Positions 33,754 through 42,151 of a stretch of DNA of 47,362 nucleotides are shown here, piece by piece. The DNA is from Halorubrum alkaliphilum. GTDB taxonomy: Archaea; Halobacteriota; Halobacteria; Halobacteriales; Haloferacaceae. Below the pieces are notes generated by a model, which did not search any database, had not been told where the DNA came from, and was given only the letters and a program-made list of their open reading frames with translations. Within the stretch, counting starts at the first letter, position 1, and each line of letters begins with the position of its first letter. The stretch is taken from the NCBI RefSeq assembly GCF_017873815.1, contig NZ_JAGGKQ010000021.1, positions 1 through 47,362 on the forward strand, given 5' to 3'. The position numbers and the translations under genes were made by a program.

Positions 33754-35152
33754 TACTACTCACTCCCTCACGTCGTCGCTGTGAGACGTACGTCTCCATC
33801 GTATTGGTCGCGATAATCTCGTAGAGCCGTGCTGGCTGGCGGTCGTCGGTCGGGCGGAGGATGCGGCCGAGTCGTTGGGCGTACTGTCGTTTCGATGCGC
33901 TCCCGGAAAGGATGATGCCCACGTTGGCCGCTGGCACGTCGATCCCCTCGTCGAGCACCTGTGAGGTGGCCAGCATCGAGTACTCGCCGCTCCGGAATCG
34001 TTCGAGAATCTCGGTGCGTTCGTCGGTGCCGGTCTGGTGTGTGATACACGGGAGGATGAACTCTTGGGAGATATCATAGGCGAAGTCGTTGTTCGCAGTG
34101 AAGATGATGACGCGGTCGTCATGGTGGCGTTTGAGAAGATTATCGAGTGTATCGAGTTTCTTTGTCGCTGTCCGCGCGATACGCTCTGCCCGCTGCTTTG
34201 CGACGAGCGCGCGTCGTCCCTGTGGGTCGTAGGACGTGCGTTTAAGAAACTCGGCGTACCCCTGTTCTTTCCAGAGATCGAAGTCGTGACTGTCGACATA
34301 ATCTCGGTAGATCTGGTACTCATCGTCGTATTCAGTCCGGTCCTCAGGTGTGAGGTCGACAGACATCTGGATGGTTTCGTACTCGCTGAGGAACTCACCG
34401 GCGAGGGCGTCGACATCTTCCTCGTGGACGACCGGCCCCATACGGTCTTCGAGTAGCGTCTCTCGTCCGTCGGCGCGTTCGTAGGTCGCAGTCAACCCGA
34501 GGCGATAGGGTGCAAGCGTCATTTCGGGAATCTGGAGGTACGTCTCGGCCGCCAAATGGTGGGTTTCGTCGGTGATGAGCAAGCCGAACCGGTCGCCGTA
34601 CTCGTCGATATAGCGATAGGCGCTGTCGTAGGTAGTGACTGTGAGCGCGCCGATATCGTGACTCCCTCCACCGAGGACGCCGACCTCATCGGTGAGTTGC
34701 TCACCGAACGCGTTGGTGAGCGTGGCGTGCCACTGGTTCATCAGATCGATGGTCGGGGTAACGACGAGTGCGCTGACACCGGCGTCGGCGATGGCCTGCA
34801 ATCCGAGGAACGTCTTCCCGCTGCCGGTCGGGAGGACGACCGTCCCCTTCCGGTCGTGTGTACGCCACGAGTCGAGTGCGGCCTGCTGATACTCACGCGG
34901 TTCGATCTGGAGTGCAGGTGTCAGTGCGAGGTCCGGGTACGCTCTGGCAGCGTCTTCGACATCGTGACTGAATCCACTATTGATGGTAGCCTGTCCACCG
35001 CCATCGTTCCACTGTCCGGCCCACTCGAGGAGTGCCCGGTACCGATACGCCTGGGCGCGATACGTATCGACGCGATCGTCCCACTCTGCGTGTGGAACCC
35101 CCTCAGGCGCGTCGTAGAGCAAGAGCGTTCCCTCGTCGAATTCGATCCGCAT
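33740..35152 (-). CDS. xpb: XPB/Rad25-family DNA helicase
   Basis: 470 residues from the ATG at 35152. Superfamily 2 motifs in order: REYQQAALDSW (Q-motif-like), Walker A LPTGSGKT (107-114), DETH box LLITDETHHL (D195), motif III LGLTATYERADGR, and motifs V/VI (LATSQVLDEGIDVPAAN; YAQRLGRILRP). The RED-like residues follow the DETH block as in XPB. Archaeal XPB works with Bax1 to unwind and cut damaged DNA. The partner gene directly follows (14-nt overlap) but is broken. The helicase frame itself is intact. Confidence 0.9.
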   Translation of the reverse strand: MRIEFDEGTLLLYDAPEGVPHAEWDDRVDTYRAQAYRYRALLEWAGQWNDGGGQATINSGFSHDVEDAARAYPDLALTPALQIEPREYQQAALDSWRTHDRKGTVVLPTGSGKTFLGLQAIADAGVSALVVTPTIDLMNQWHATLTNAFGEQLTDEVGVLGGGSHDIGALTVTTYDSAYRYIDEYGDRFGLLITDETHHLAAETYLQIPEMTLAPYRLGLTATYERADGRETLLEDRMGPVVHEEDVDALAGEFLSEYETIQMSVDLTPEDRTEYDDEYQIYRDYVDSHDFDLWKEQGYAEFLKRTSYDPQGRRALVAKQRAERIARTATKKLDTLDNLLKRHHDDRVIIFTANNDFAYDISQEFILPCITHQTGTDERTEILERFRSGEYSMLATSQVLDEGIDVPAANVGIILSGSASKRQYAQRLGRILRPTDDRQPARLYEIIATNTMETYVSQRRREGVSSSADS

Positions 35153-35284
35153 TTGGTACGTGAACGCACGACTGTCGGACGATTCAATCTGTCGGGCGCT
35201 AGCTGAGTGACAAAGCACCAACTCACGTCAGTGATAGCACAGCGTCACGTTTTGGGGACGTACCATAGTATACAGACACAAAAC

Positions 35285-37261
35285 ATGGACTACCCGACTC
35301 GGGATGAAATACGATCGCTCTGTACCGAACAGTCCTTCGAGCGCGGTGTCAATTATCACCACCAAGATCGGGTGCAGGAGCTGGATATCGATGGCGACGA
35401 GATCAGAGCAACTGTTCGGGGATCCAACTACTACGATGTCACTATCGATCTCGTGGACGATGCGGTCCGGTCTCGTTGCAGTTGTCCGTACAACTACGCG
35501 GGCGACTGCAAACACGTCGTCGCGGTCTTGCTCACCGTAGACGACCGAGACACCGAGACGGTGAGCGATCCCGAATGGGACGAGACGGTCGATGTCGAAT
35601 CGCTGATCGAACAGACGACCGTCGAGGACCTCCGAGCGTTTCTGCGTGACATCGTTGGGGAGGATCAAGATATCCGCGATCGATTCGTCGCGTTCGTCGG
35701 CGAAGACCCGGACAAGACTGTCTACGACTACAAACAGGAGATCGATCGTCTGTTCGACGACGCTGTCAGCCGCCGGGGAATGGTCGAACACGACACGCAC
35801 ATCGACTTCTCGCAATACACCGACCTCGCGGAGACACATAGAGAGCGAGGCCACGTCGATACGGCGACAGATGTCTACCGAGCGATTGCCGAGGCAATAC
35901 GGGAGAATCTGGACCGGGTCGACGACAGCAGCGGGTACTACGGCCGCGAGTTGGAACGCGCTATCGAGTCATATACAGAGACGCTCGCGGAACAGGAGTT
36001 CGACCACGAGCGAAAGCAGCCGTATATCCAGTATATCTGTGCGGAGTTCATCGGGGCAGACCACGGGTTCGCCAGCGACTACTACGACGACGCACTCCGA
36101 ACGCTCTGCACGACGGACGACGATCTCGAATACTGGCTGGAGCAACTCGATGCACACGTGTCCGGTGTCACGCTCGACGCAGTACTGTCGGGAAAGTCAC
36201 TCTCGAAAGCGGACGACCGACGAGATGAAACTGAAGACAGCGTCGATACATCCGACGGATCAGCGAGAGACGACGATTTCACAGACAATCCCGAGCGGAC
36301 GGACGACGTTCTCTACGTATCCGATTTTACTGACGGACCGCTCAGTACCGACGAGTTCACCGGTGGAGCAATAGATGTCGAACACTTGGCCGTCGGGACA
36401 CTGGAACTCGAGTACTTCGTCGGTGACGCGTTCGAGAAGTTACGCATCGATGAACCGACGACCGTCGAGAGACACACCGCTAGCGTTGAACCGACCGAAT
36501 CAGGAACGACCGACACGAAGATGTCGTCGTCACTCCAGAAGCGTCGGATATTTTCGACCTACGTTTACATCCTCGAAGAACTCGGCGACGAAGACGCCCT
36601 CTCGCAACTCTACGAGGAAATCCACCTTGAGAGCAAACGATTCTGCAAAGAGTACGCCCGACGACTGATCGACGAGGGCAACGAAGACCGTGCGATCGAA
36701 GTCGTCGAAGGTGGTATCCATACGTTCCGATCGCCTCGTAACCTTCGCTGGCTCGCTGCCGACCTCTACGAGGACCGGGATATGGACGAGTACCGTACCA
36801 CGCTGAAACAGTTGTTTCTCGATCATATGGAGTGGGCAGCGTACGATGACCTGAACTCGGTCTGTGACGATCAGGAGTGGCAGTCGATCTACGAGGAATT
36901 CGAACGGCATTTCGAACGGGACGATAGGAAGGACCTCGTCGCACTGTACGTCCACGACGACGACCTCGAAAAGGCGTTCGTCGAACTGAAAGAGAACGCA
37001 GACCTCTCGTCAGTTCGCCAGTACCGTGATCCAGTCGCGACCACTGCGCCGGCCGAGTATTTCGAGCTCTACCGGGAACTGCTCGTCCCGTTTGCCGCCG
37101 GCGACACCGGTCGACGACACTACCGAGACATCGCCGACCACTTAGAGGAGATGCAGGGGTTGGTCCCCAAAGCGCGGTTCGAGGAGTTCGTCGGTTTCCT
37201 GAAAGACAAGCACTCGAACCGGCCAGCGTTTCTCGACGAACTGAAGAAGGCCGGGTTTTGA
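35285..37261 (+). CDS. SWIM zinc-finger protein B (long paralogue)
   Basis: 658 residues from the ATG at 35285. The SWIM finger is C65-S-C67 ... C75-K-H77 within VRSRCSCPYNYAGDCKHVVAVLL, nearly identical to protein A at 29381. The next 180 residues also correspond to protein A. Then comes an acidic disordered linker (about 310-345), and a C-terminal half of TPR-like helices (YARRLIDEGNEDRAIEVVEGG, LRWLAADLYEDRDMDEYRTTL). It is divergent from the XPB gene with 132 nt between. A common SWIM gene probably gave rise to both. Confidence 0.82.
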   Translation: MDYPTRDEIRSLCTEQSFERGVNYHHQDRVQELDIDGDEIRATVRGSNYYDVTIDLVDDAVRSRCSCPYNYAGDCKHVVAVLLTVDDRDTETVSDPEWDETVDVESLIEQTTVEDLRAFLRDIVGEDQDIRDRFVAFVGEDPDKTVYDYKQEIDRLFDDAVSRRGMVEHDTHIDFSQYTDLAETHRERGHVDTATDVYRAIAEAIRENLDRVDDSSGYYGRELERAIESYTETLAEQEFDHERKQPYIQYICAEFIGADHGFASDYYDDALRTLCTTDDDLEYWLEQLDAHVSGVTLDAVLSGKSLSKADDRRDETEDSVDTSDGSARDDDFTDNPERTDDVLYVSDFTDGPLSTDEFTGGAIDVEHLAVGTLELEYFVGDAFEKLRIDEPTTVERHTASVEPTESGTTDTKMSSSLQKRRIFSTYVYILEELGDEDALSQLYEEIHLESKRFCKEYARRLIDEGNEDRAIEVVEGGIHTFRSPRNLRWLAADLYEDRDMDEYRTTLKQLFLDHMEWAAYDDLNSVCDDQEWQSIYEEFERHFERDDRKDLVALYVHDDDLEKAFVELKENADLSSVRQYRDPVATTAPAEYFELYRELLVPFAAGDTGRRHYRDIADHLEEMQGLVPKARFEEFVGFLKDKHSNRPAFLDELKKAGF

Positions 37262-37611
37262 GCAATTCCGTGCTGTTCGCTGAACGTTCACCCGTGATAC
37301 TGAGCCCAGCCCTGATCGATAGTCAAAATCAGAGAGACAGGATTCCAACAACGATCTTTCGGGATACGCGCGAACAGCGCCCGTGGACGATACCCTCTCG
37401 GTCGAGACGCGGGACGTGACACTCTCGACCGGAGACTACGCCATCCCGGCCGATTATACACATAATGGTAAACACCCATCAGCCACAGTTCGCGGTCGAA
37501 TGCAAGTCCGGGCAGGACTTCCTCACCGCACGATTGAGATGGAAATACGCTCAGCACTTTCGGAGATTTCACGCGAGGCAGACAGTCCCACGCCACACGT
37601 GTTATCAGGAA

Positions 37612-37636
37612 GAATTCACGAAATGGTGGGGTGTCC
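37612..37636 (+). repeat. ORB-like repeat a
   Basis: GAATT-N4-GAAATGGTGGGGTGTCC; variant of the consensus GAATT-N3-TGAAACRGTGGTGGGTGTC. Lies beyond the 3' end of orc1. Confidence 0.6.
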
Positions 37637-37670
37637 TCAGAAGAGCAGAGGAGGTCGCTGGGTATCCTGA

Positions 37671-37696
37671 AATTGCTGAAACGGTGGGGGGTGTTG
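37671..37696 (+). repeat. ORB-like repeat b
   Basis: AATTGCTGAAACGGTGGGG followed by GGTGTTG; same orientation as repeat a, 59 nt further right. Confidence 0.7.
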
Positions 37697-37739
37697 TAGA
37701 GAGATGAACACGGAGTCGAAAATCACCCCAACAACAAGA

Positions 37740-39065
37740 CTACGCGTTCGGTCGATCAGCACTGATATGTTCGAAATCGATATCTGCGAACCGAGCCGTA
37801 TCCTTGAGAACTTCGACAGCGATCTCGGTATCGACCTGGAGCTGGTACTCCCAAGCAGGACCACCGATCGAACCCGCGGTCACCTTTTCGCCTTCGGCGA
37901 TACCTTGCATGTCGAGTTCACGGAGATGGTCTTTGAAGCGTCGCTGACCGAGTTTGTCGGCATCAATTCGTGAGGCGACACTCTTGTACACGCCGTAGAT
38001 CGGTTGAGCTCGGACAGGAGCATCCCCGGAAATTTCCAGGGCAGTGAGCGCGGCAAGGGCAAGATGAGCTTGTGTCGTCATTTCACGCATAGCCTCGACG
38101 ACGGCTTCTCGTTCAACGAGCGCCTGAGCTTCACGAGCGTGCTCTGCACTAACTTGGTTGTCACCGTGTTTATCCGCCAATTCGCCGGCTTTGCGGAGAT
38201 ATTTGATTGCTTGGCGAGCGTCGCCCGTATCTTGTGCCGAAAGTGCAGCGACGAGTGGGATCACATCATCCGTCAGTACACCACTCCGAAACAGATACTC
38301 CTGCCCGGATTGGTCGATTTCGACGACAGTTCCCTCCGAAACTCCATCGGCGTCGACTTCGTTGATCGGAGTCAGTTCGGTATCGCGGAACGCCTTCGCT
38401 GCGCGCCGGCGGAGGATCTGCTGGAGCTGCGTCGCATCATACGGTGAGAATAGGACGGAATCGTCGTAGAGCGAACTCTTCACTTTCGGACTGAGATTAT
38501 CCCGCCACTGGAGGTCGTTACTGATGCCGATGATGCTGGGGAAGACGTGGTCCTCAACGTAATCCTGCGCTCGAGCTCGGGGGAGACTGTAGAGAATCCG
38601 GTCGTCGTCTCCGAGCGTATCGATTTCGTCGAGGACGATGATGATCGTGCCACCGATCTCGTTCATCGCCTCGAACATCATGTCCATCACGACGTCGGTT
38701 GCGTAACCAGTCGGCCGGCTGTTGCCGGTGAGTTCCTGGTAGATACGGGAAGCGGCCTTGTATGACGTTGAGAGATCATGTGATTCACAGGAGACATATG
38801 CCGTCGTGAGGTCCAGATGATCGGATTCTTCCTCGGCATGAGCCTGCAGTTCGGAGAGTTTGGCTTTCGCAGCGGCAGTTTTTCCTTGACCGGCCTTCCC
38901 GTGGAGGAACACGTTGTTGGCACCGACTCCGCGAGCCGCGGGAGCTAGTGACATATGAAGATCTTCCATCTCGTCAGTTCGTTCGGGGAGATTGTCGGGA
39001 TGGTATTCCTCACGAAGGACCTCTTCTCGTTGGAAAATAGGCGAGGTATTCGAGAACTGGGTCAT
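37740..39065 (-). CDS. orc1: Orc1/Cdc6 origin-recognition protein
   Basis: 441 residues from the ATG at 39065, which lies 27-28 nt after a TATA box (39090-39097) so the mRNA is leaderless; longer in-frame starts are excluded by this. AAA+ motifs: Walker A HGKAGQGKT (55-63), Walker B IIIVLDEID (D146, E147), sensor 1 IIGISNDLQWRD, arginine-finger region LSPKVKSSLYDD. The C-terminal winged helix (about 345-441) ends in GGPAWEYQLQVDTEIAVEVLKD. It binds the ORB elements listed here and loads the MCM helicase. Its own origin array surrounds it on both sides. Confidence 0.93.
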   Translation of the reverse strand: MTQFSNTSPIFQREEVLREEYHPDNLPERTDEMEDLHMSLAPAARGVGANNVFLHGKAGQGKTAAAKAKLSELQAHAEEESDHLDLTTAYVSCESHDLSTSYKAASRIYQELTGNSRPTGYATDVVMDMMFEAMNEIGGTIIIVLDEIDTLGDDDRILYSLPRARAQDYVEDHVFPSIIGISNDLQWRDNLSPKVKSSLYDDSVLFSPYDATQLQQILRRRAAKAFRDTELTPINEVDADGVSEGTVVEIDQSGQEYLFRSGVLTDDVIPLVAALSAQDTGDARQAIKYLRKAGELADKHGDNQVSAEHAREAQALVEREAVVEAMREMTTQAHLALAALTALEISGDAPVRAQPIYGVYKSVASRIDADKLGQRRFKDHLRELDMQGIAEGEKVTAGSIGGPAWEYQLQVDTEIAVEVLKDTARFADIDFEHISADRPNA

Positions 39066-39089
39066 ATGCGGAATCATCTGAGCAAGAGA

Positions 39090-39097
39090 TAATAAAA
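39090..39097 (-). promoter_or_regulatory. TATA box of orc1
   Basis: TTTTATTA on the minus strand, centred about 28 nt upstream of the ATG at 39065. It decides the start codon. Confidence 0.6.
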
Positions 39098-39158
39098 CCC
39101 CGGTTACAGCAATGTCTAGAATGTCGTCAACTAGAGGCTCTAAACGAAATAGACAGAC

Positions 39159-39186
39159 CACACCCCCACCACCGTTTCAGCAATTC
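39159..39186 (-). repeat. ORB-like repeat c
   Basis: On the minus strand GAATTGCTGAAACGGTGG then TGGGGGTGTG. The best match to the consensus. Inverted relative to repeat d across the AT-rich region. Confidence 0.75.
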
Positions 39187-39463
39187 TCGTGCGAAAGAGT
39201 AGGAACGATCAATCCTGACGGAAACACACGTTATACTACGAAGACACGGTTCTCAACCACTGTTACCTCTATTTTAGTCGGATTAAAGACACAGCGACTC
39301 TTATTATATTATATATTCTTTTCCTTTAGTAGTAGTAAGTGTAGTAGTAAGAGAGTAGATAGAGCAGTTACAACAAGTATAACAACCTACATTTGAAGGG
39401 TTTATAAGAGAAATAACTCTGGCGGGACTCGTCTTCGTATTCGACCCGATATCTAATTCGGGT

Positions 39464-39490
39464 GAATTGATGAAACAGTGGTGGGGGTCC
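39464..39490 (+). repeat. ORB-like repeat d
   Basis: GAATTGATGAAACAGTGG then TGGGGGTCC. Right border of the AT-rich unwinding element. Confidence 0.75.
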
Positions 39491-39689
39491 CAACGGCATC
39501 CGTTACTTCGATTTAACTGTTCATCCGGGAATGTCATGTTTACTTCCTCCGACGAGTTCTTAAGAGACGTGTGTGGTCTCTATTCTTCCGAGGTAGTGTT
39601 TCTCAGGTCTCCAAAATCGAGTGTTAACTACTTTACTGTTTTGAGTAACGCACTCACTCGAACTCTAGGGAATAGTGTTCGTCCAGCTG

Positions 39690-39720
39690 AATTAATTCCT
39701 GAAACACTGGTGGGTGTCAG
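39690..39720 (+). repeat. ORB-like repeat e
   Basis: GAATTAATTCCTGAAACACT then GGTGGGTGTCAG. Same orientation as d. Confidence 0.7.
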
Positions 39721-39821
39721 GCGGATTTATATGAGTTAGCGTATCTCTTGCCCCGGAACCGAATTCGTGAATCTACTCTCTCCAGATATGTTTATGACTC
39801 TCATTCTCCGATACTCTCGCT

Positions 39822-39849
39822 AAATTCGTGAAACAGTGGTGGGTGTGTC
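39822..39849 (+). repeat. ORB-like repeat f
   Basis: AAATTCGTGAAACAGTGG then TGGGTGTGTC. Same orientation as d and e. Confidence 0.7.
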
Positions 39850-40193
39850 TCCGATAGCGGTTGCTCAGACTCTTACCAAACGCTGAGAGCAGTTTTGTTC
39901 GCGACCGCGTCGGTGGTTACACTCGAACGGATAGTGTGAGAGAGCGGCTGGATCTCAGCGTCGATCTACTGGTGTACAGTTTGAAATACTCGAAGTGCCG
40001 GTGTGGGGACGTAGGCGATCAACCTCTTCCAGCACACCCACTACGACCCGCACTCCTCTTGCCAATCACAGCGACTGGCAGCACCGACTCTGTAGTGTGA
40101 AACCAGATCGCCGCCCAAGAGAAACGTGTACCCGACAAGTGTATGATCGAGGTAATATCCGACGTTCGGTAGTTAGACAGCAGGATGCTGTGA

Positions 40194-40234
40194 TTAACCA
40201 ACAAAGATAGCAAAACCCGAAGTATGTTGGTTAA
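40194..40234. repeat. Bipartite inverted repeat, copy 3 of 4
   Basis: TTAACCAACA (40194-40203) and TGTTGGTTAA (40225-40234), 41 nt end to end. Located inside the origin region, between ORB-like repeats f and g, not directly upstream of an evident gene. Confidence 0.8.
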
Positions 40235-40294
40235 GATCGCTCACTCTCATGGAAAACTGCTGGAAAGACCCATCGCTAATGGAGTCTGTTGTTT

Positions 40295-40319
40295 CACTTG
40301 AAGCAGTGGTGTGTGGGCT
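40295..40319 (+). repeat. ORB-like repeat g (degenerate)
   Basis: CACTTGAAGCAGTGGTG then TGTGGGC. Weaker match to the consensus than copies b-f. Confidence 0.45.
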
Positions 40320-40390
40320 CAATAACTGGTATAGATCGCGTCTAACTCTCCACCGTTTCCGCAGCTTTTGTTGACGAGTGATCGCGGGAA

Positions 40391-40420
40391 TCCGCACACC
40401 ACCATTTCCGAAGCTATTCA
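40391..40420 (-). repeat. ORB-like repeat h (degenerate)
   Basis: On the minus strand GAATAGCTTCGGAAATGG then TGGTGTGCGG. Inverted relative to d-g; it may close the origin array on the right. Confidence 0.45.
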
Positions 40421-40482
40421 CGAGAGAACAAGGGGACTACGAAAGAGGCGACGTAATCAGGATGAGGCCGGATCGCCCCAAT

Positions 40483-41806
40483 CTACTCCTCCCTTCCCGG
40501 TGGTTGGACGATATCTCCAAGAGATCGAACCAACTCTATCCCGTTCTCGTAGTTAGTCGTCACCCGATACCCTTCTTCATCCTGCTCAACGGCCCCTACG
40601 CTGGGATGCGCGAGCAGTTGGAGGGCGGATCGAATCTCTTCGGTGGTTGGGATATCGTTCGAGTCCTCCATGCCCACGACGATCCACCGGACGTCCTCCG
40701 CTGTCTCTACGGCTCCGTCGGCACGCTCGAGAGCTCGGATGACCGCAAGCAGGGTTTCTCCAGCATCGATCCGGTCCTGGATGTACTGAGGAGGTCGAGT
40801 CTGTCGTCCTGGAAGGCTCCTGAGCGTGTCAAGAGGGCCAATATCTCCTCGTGTGGGACGGCATACTCGTCCCGGCGATCGAGCAGCTCGACGATGTCGT
40901 CAACGGCGATGGTCGTTAGCTCGGTCGTTTCGGCGTTATCGATCACCTTCGGAGCAAAGCCTGGGGCGACCACGATGGCGTGATCAGCCCCACGCTGGCG
41001 CCGGTGTTTGTCCACGTTGGTGACCTCTAGAAAGTTGACTCGCCCGTTCCCTCGGGCCTTCACTTCGACAACGACGTGTTCGGGGGATCGGATCTCCACG
41101 TCGGTATCACCCCCTCCTTCGATCCAGTCGGCGGCACAGCCCAGCCGAGAGAAAGCCTTCGCAACGAGTTTCTCGAACTCCTCGTGGGCGTTCCCGTCCG
41201 TGCTGGCCGCCCGGAGCTGGTCGGCGAGGTCGGGAGTTGGTCCGTCGTCTTCATCGTCGACGGGGTGAACACGTTCGCCGGCATCGGTCAGGTCGGCAAT
41301 GGCAGTCTCGACTGATTCCTCGCCAGAGAGTTGGTTGAGGCGCTTGTCAGCGACCCGGGTGAATCCCTGCGGGCGGTAGGTCTCGTCGTAGCCAACGAGT
41401 TCGTTGAATTCCTCAATGTCGACGTCAACCTCCTCAATATCGGTGAGGAAAGTCATGTACTCCCAGGGGCTTTCCTCGTTCCAGCGACCGTGTTCAACGT
41501 TCTCTCTCCAGAGATACTCCGCAAGGTCGGGGTCGTGTCGGAGTTGGAGGACTTGTGCCCTCGCGACGAACGCGCCATCGTGGTAGACGAGCGCGATATC
41601 GTTGCGTTCGACGTTTCGCCACGTCCCGTCTACTGAGGTACCCCAGACGTGGACGAGATGTCGTCAGATGTCGTCCGAAATAGTTCGAGGTCCTCGTTAT
41701 TGAGATAAGACTCAATATCCGCAATTGGGTGCCCATCTCGGATGAACTGTTTGTAGTCCTCAAACGCGTCGTCGCGACCAGCGGGGAGGATCACGATTCC
41801 GGTCAT
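40483..41806 (-). pseudogene. EVE-like/PD-(D/E)XK restriction endonuclease, two frameshifts
   Basis: Three frames join into one protein of about 440 residues. Part 1 starts at the ATG 41806 (MTGIVILPAGRDDAFEDY) and leaves frame near 41665. Part 2 continues without a start codon as RHLVHVWGTSVDGTW, then VERNDIALVYHDGAFVARAQV, a PUA/EVE-like barrel, and on through the nuclease core HEEFEKLVAKAFSRLG, GGGDTDVEI, VVVEVKAR (catalytic D and ExK). Part 3 begins near 40790 where the frame shifts again: QYIQDRIDAGETLLAVIRAL to the stop at 40483. The architecture fits a modification-sensing barrel fused to an Mrr-like nuclease. A tandem 10-bp GACGACATCT at the first lesion suggests slippage between short repeats. 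Probably inactive. Confidence 0.75.
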
Positions 41807-42151
41807 GCTTGAGTGAAAATCATTGGTGGGAAACAAGTAATTGGCTACAACTTCATTGACTCTGTTAATATCCTAAGGAGCTGATAGAATTGGTGTGCGA
41901 GATACAGAGGGTGAGCCCAGTATTTTCCCCAATTATTTCACGTTCCTATTGATGAATCAGCCGCTCGGTACTTCAACCTTACATACCGCTCCGCATACTT
42001 CTGAGGGTTAGGTACCAAATATCTTTGTTCTAGGACTGTTTGATAGTAAATAAGCTATGTACCGTTATTCCGGCTTGGGCCAGCAGCAGAACTGGTGGCG
42101 AGTTCGAATCGGCACCGACAGGACCAATTGCTGTATCTCTGTGGTCGAATA
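41807..42151. other. Divergent intergenic region
   Basis: About 345 AT-richer nucleotides between the restriction pseudogene and the Bat-like regulator. It should hold both promoters; TAGTAAATAAG near 42046-42056 is a weak candidate for the regulator. No repeat or small gene recognised. Confidence 0.35.

Larger units (their letters stand above)
37383..37707 (+). pseudogene. ERCC4-type nuclease fragment
   Basis: Frame 1 (37383 onward) reads VETRDVTLSTGDYAIPADYTHNG, the GDY strand of ERCC4/XPF nucleases. The continuation appears one frame away from about 37480 as FAVECKSGQDFLTA, matching the catalytic ERKxxxD region in degenerate form (E-C-K-S-G-Q-D). A frameshift near 37470 therefore separates two parts of one nuclease core; the rest decays. 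Origin-like repeats a and b lie in its 3' part. Likely the scar of a plasmid-borne ERCC4-domain gene next to orc. Confidence 0.45.
39066..40482. other. Replication origin region
   Basis: No convincing gene in about 1.4 kb next to orc1. It contains ORB-like repeats c (minus) and d (plus) that face outward around an AT-rich stretch at 39291-39400 (TTATTATATTATATATTC and following), the probable duplex-unwinding element. Further copies e, f, g and h lie to the right, with inverted repeat copy 3 between them. This is the standard haloarchaeal arrangement of divergent ORBs flanking an unwinding element upstream of orc. Confidence 0.8.

Noticed and set aside
39112-39396. Plus-strand ORF of 94 codons across the AT-rich core
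   Set aside because: It is Ser/Thr-rich, runs through an ORB-like repeat and the AT-rich unwinding region, and has no haloarchaeal composition.
37612-40420. CRISPR array
   Set aside because: The repeats are irregularly spaced (59 to about 1,500 nt), occur in both orientations and surround orc1, which fits origin boxes, not a CRISPR array.
40780-40800. Programmed frameshift in the restriction-like gene
   Set aside because: No slippery heptamer is visible and a second, unrelated frameshift exists in the same gene, so decay is more likely.
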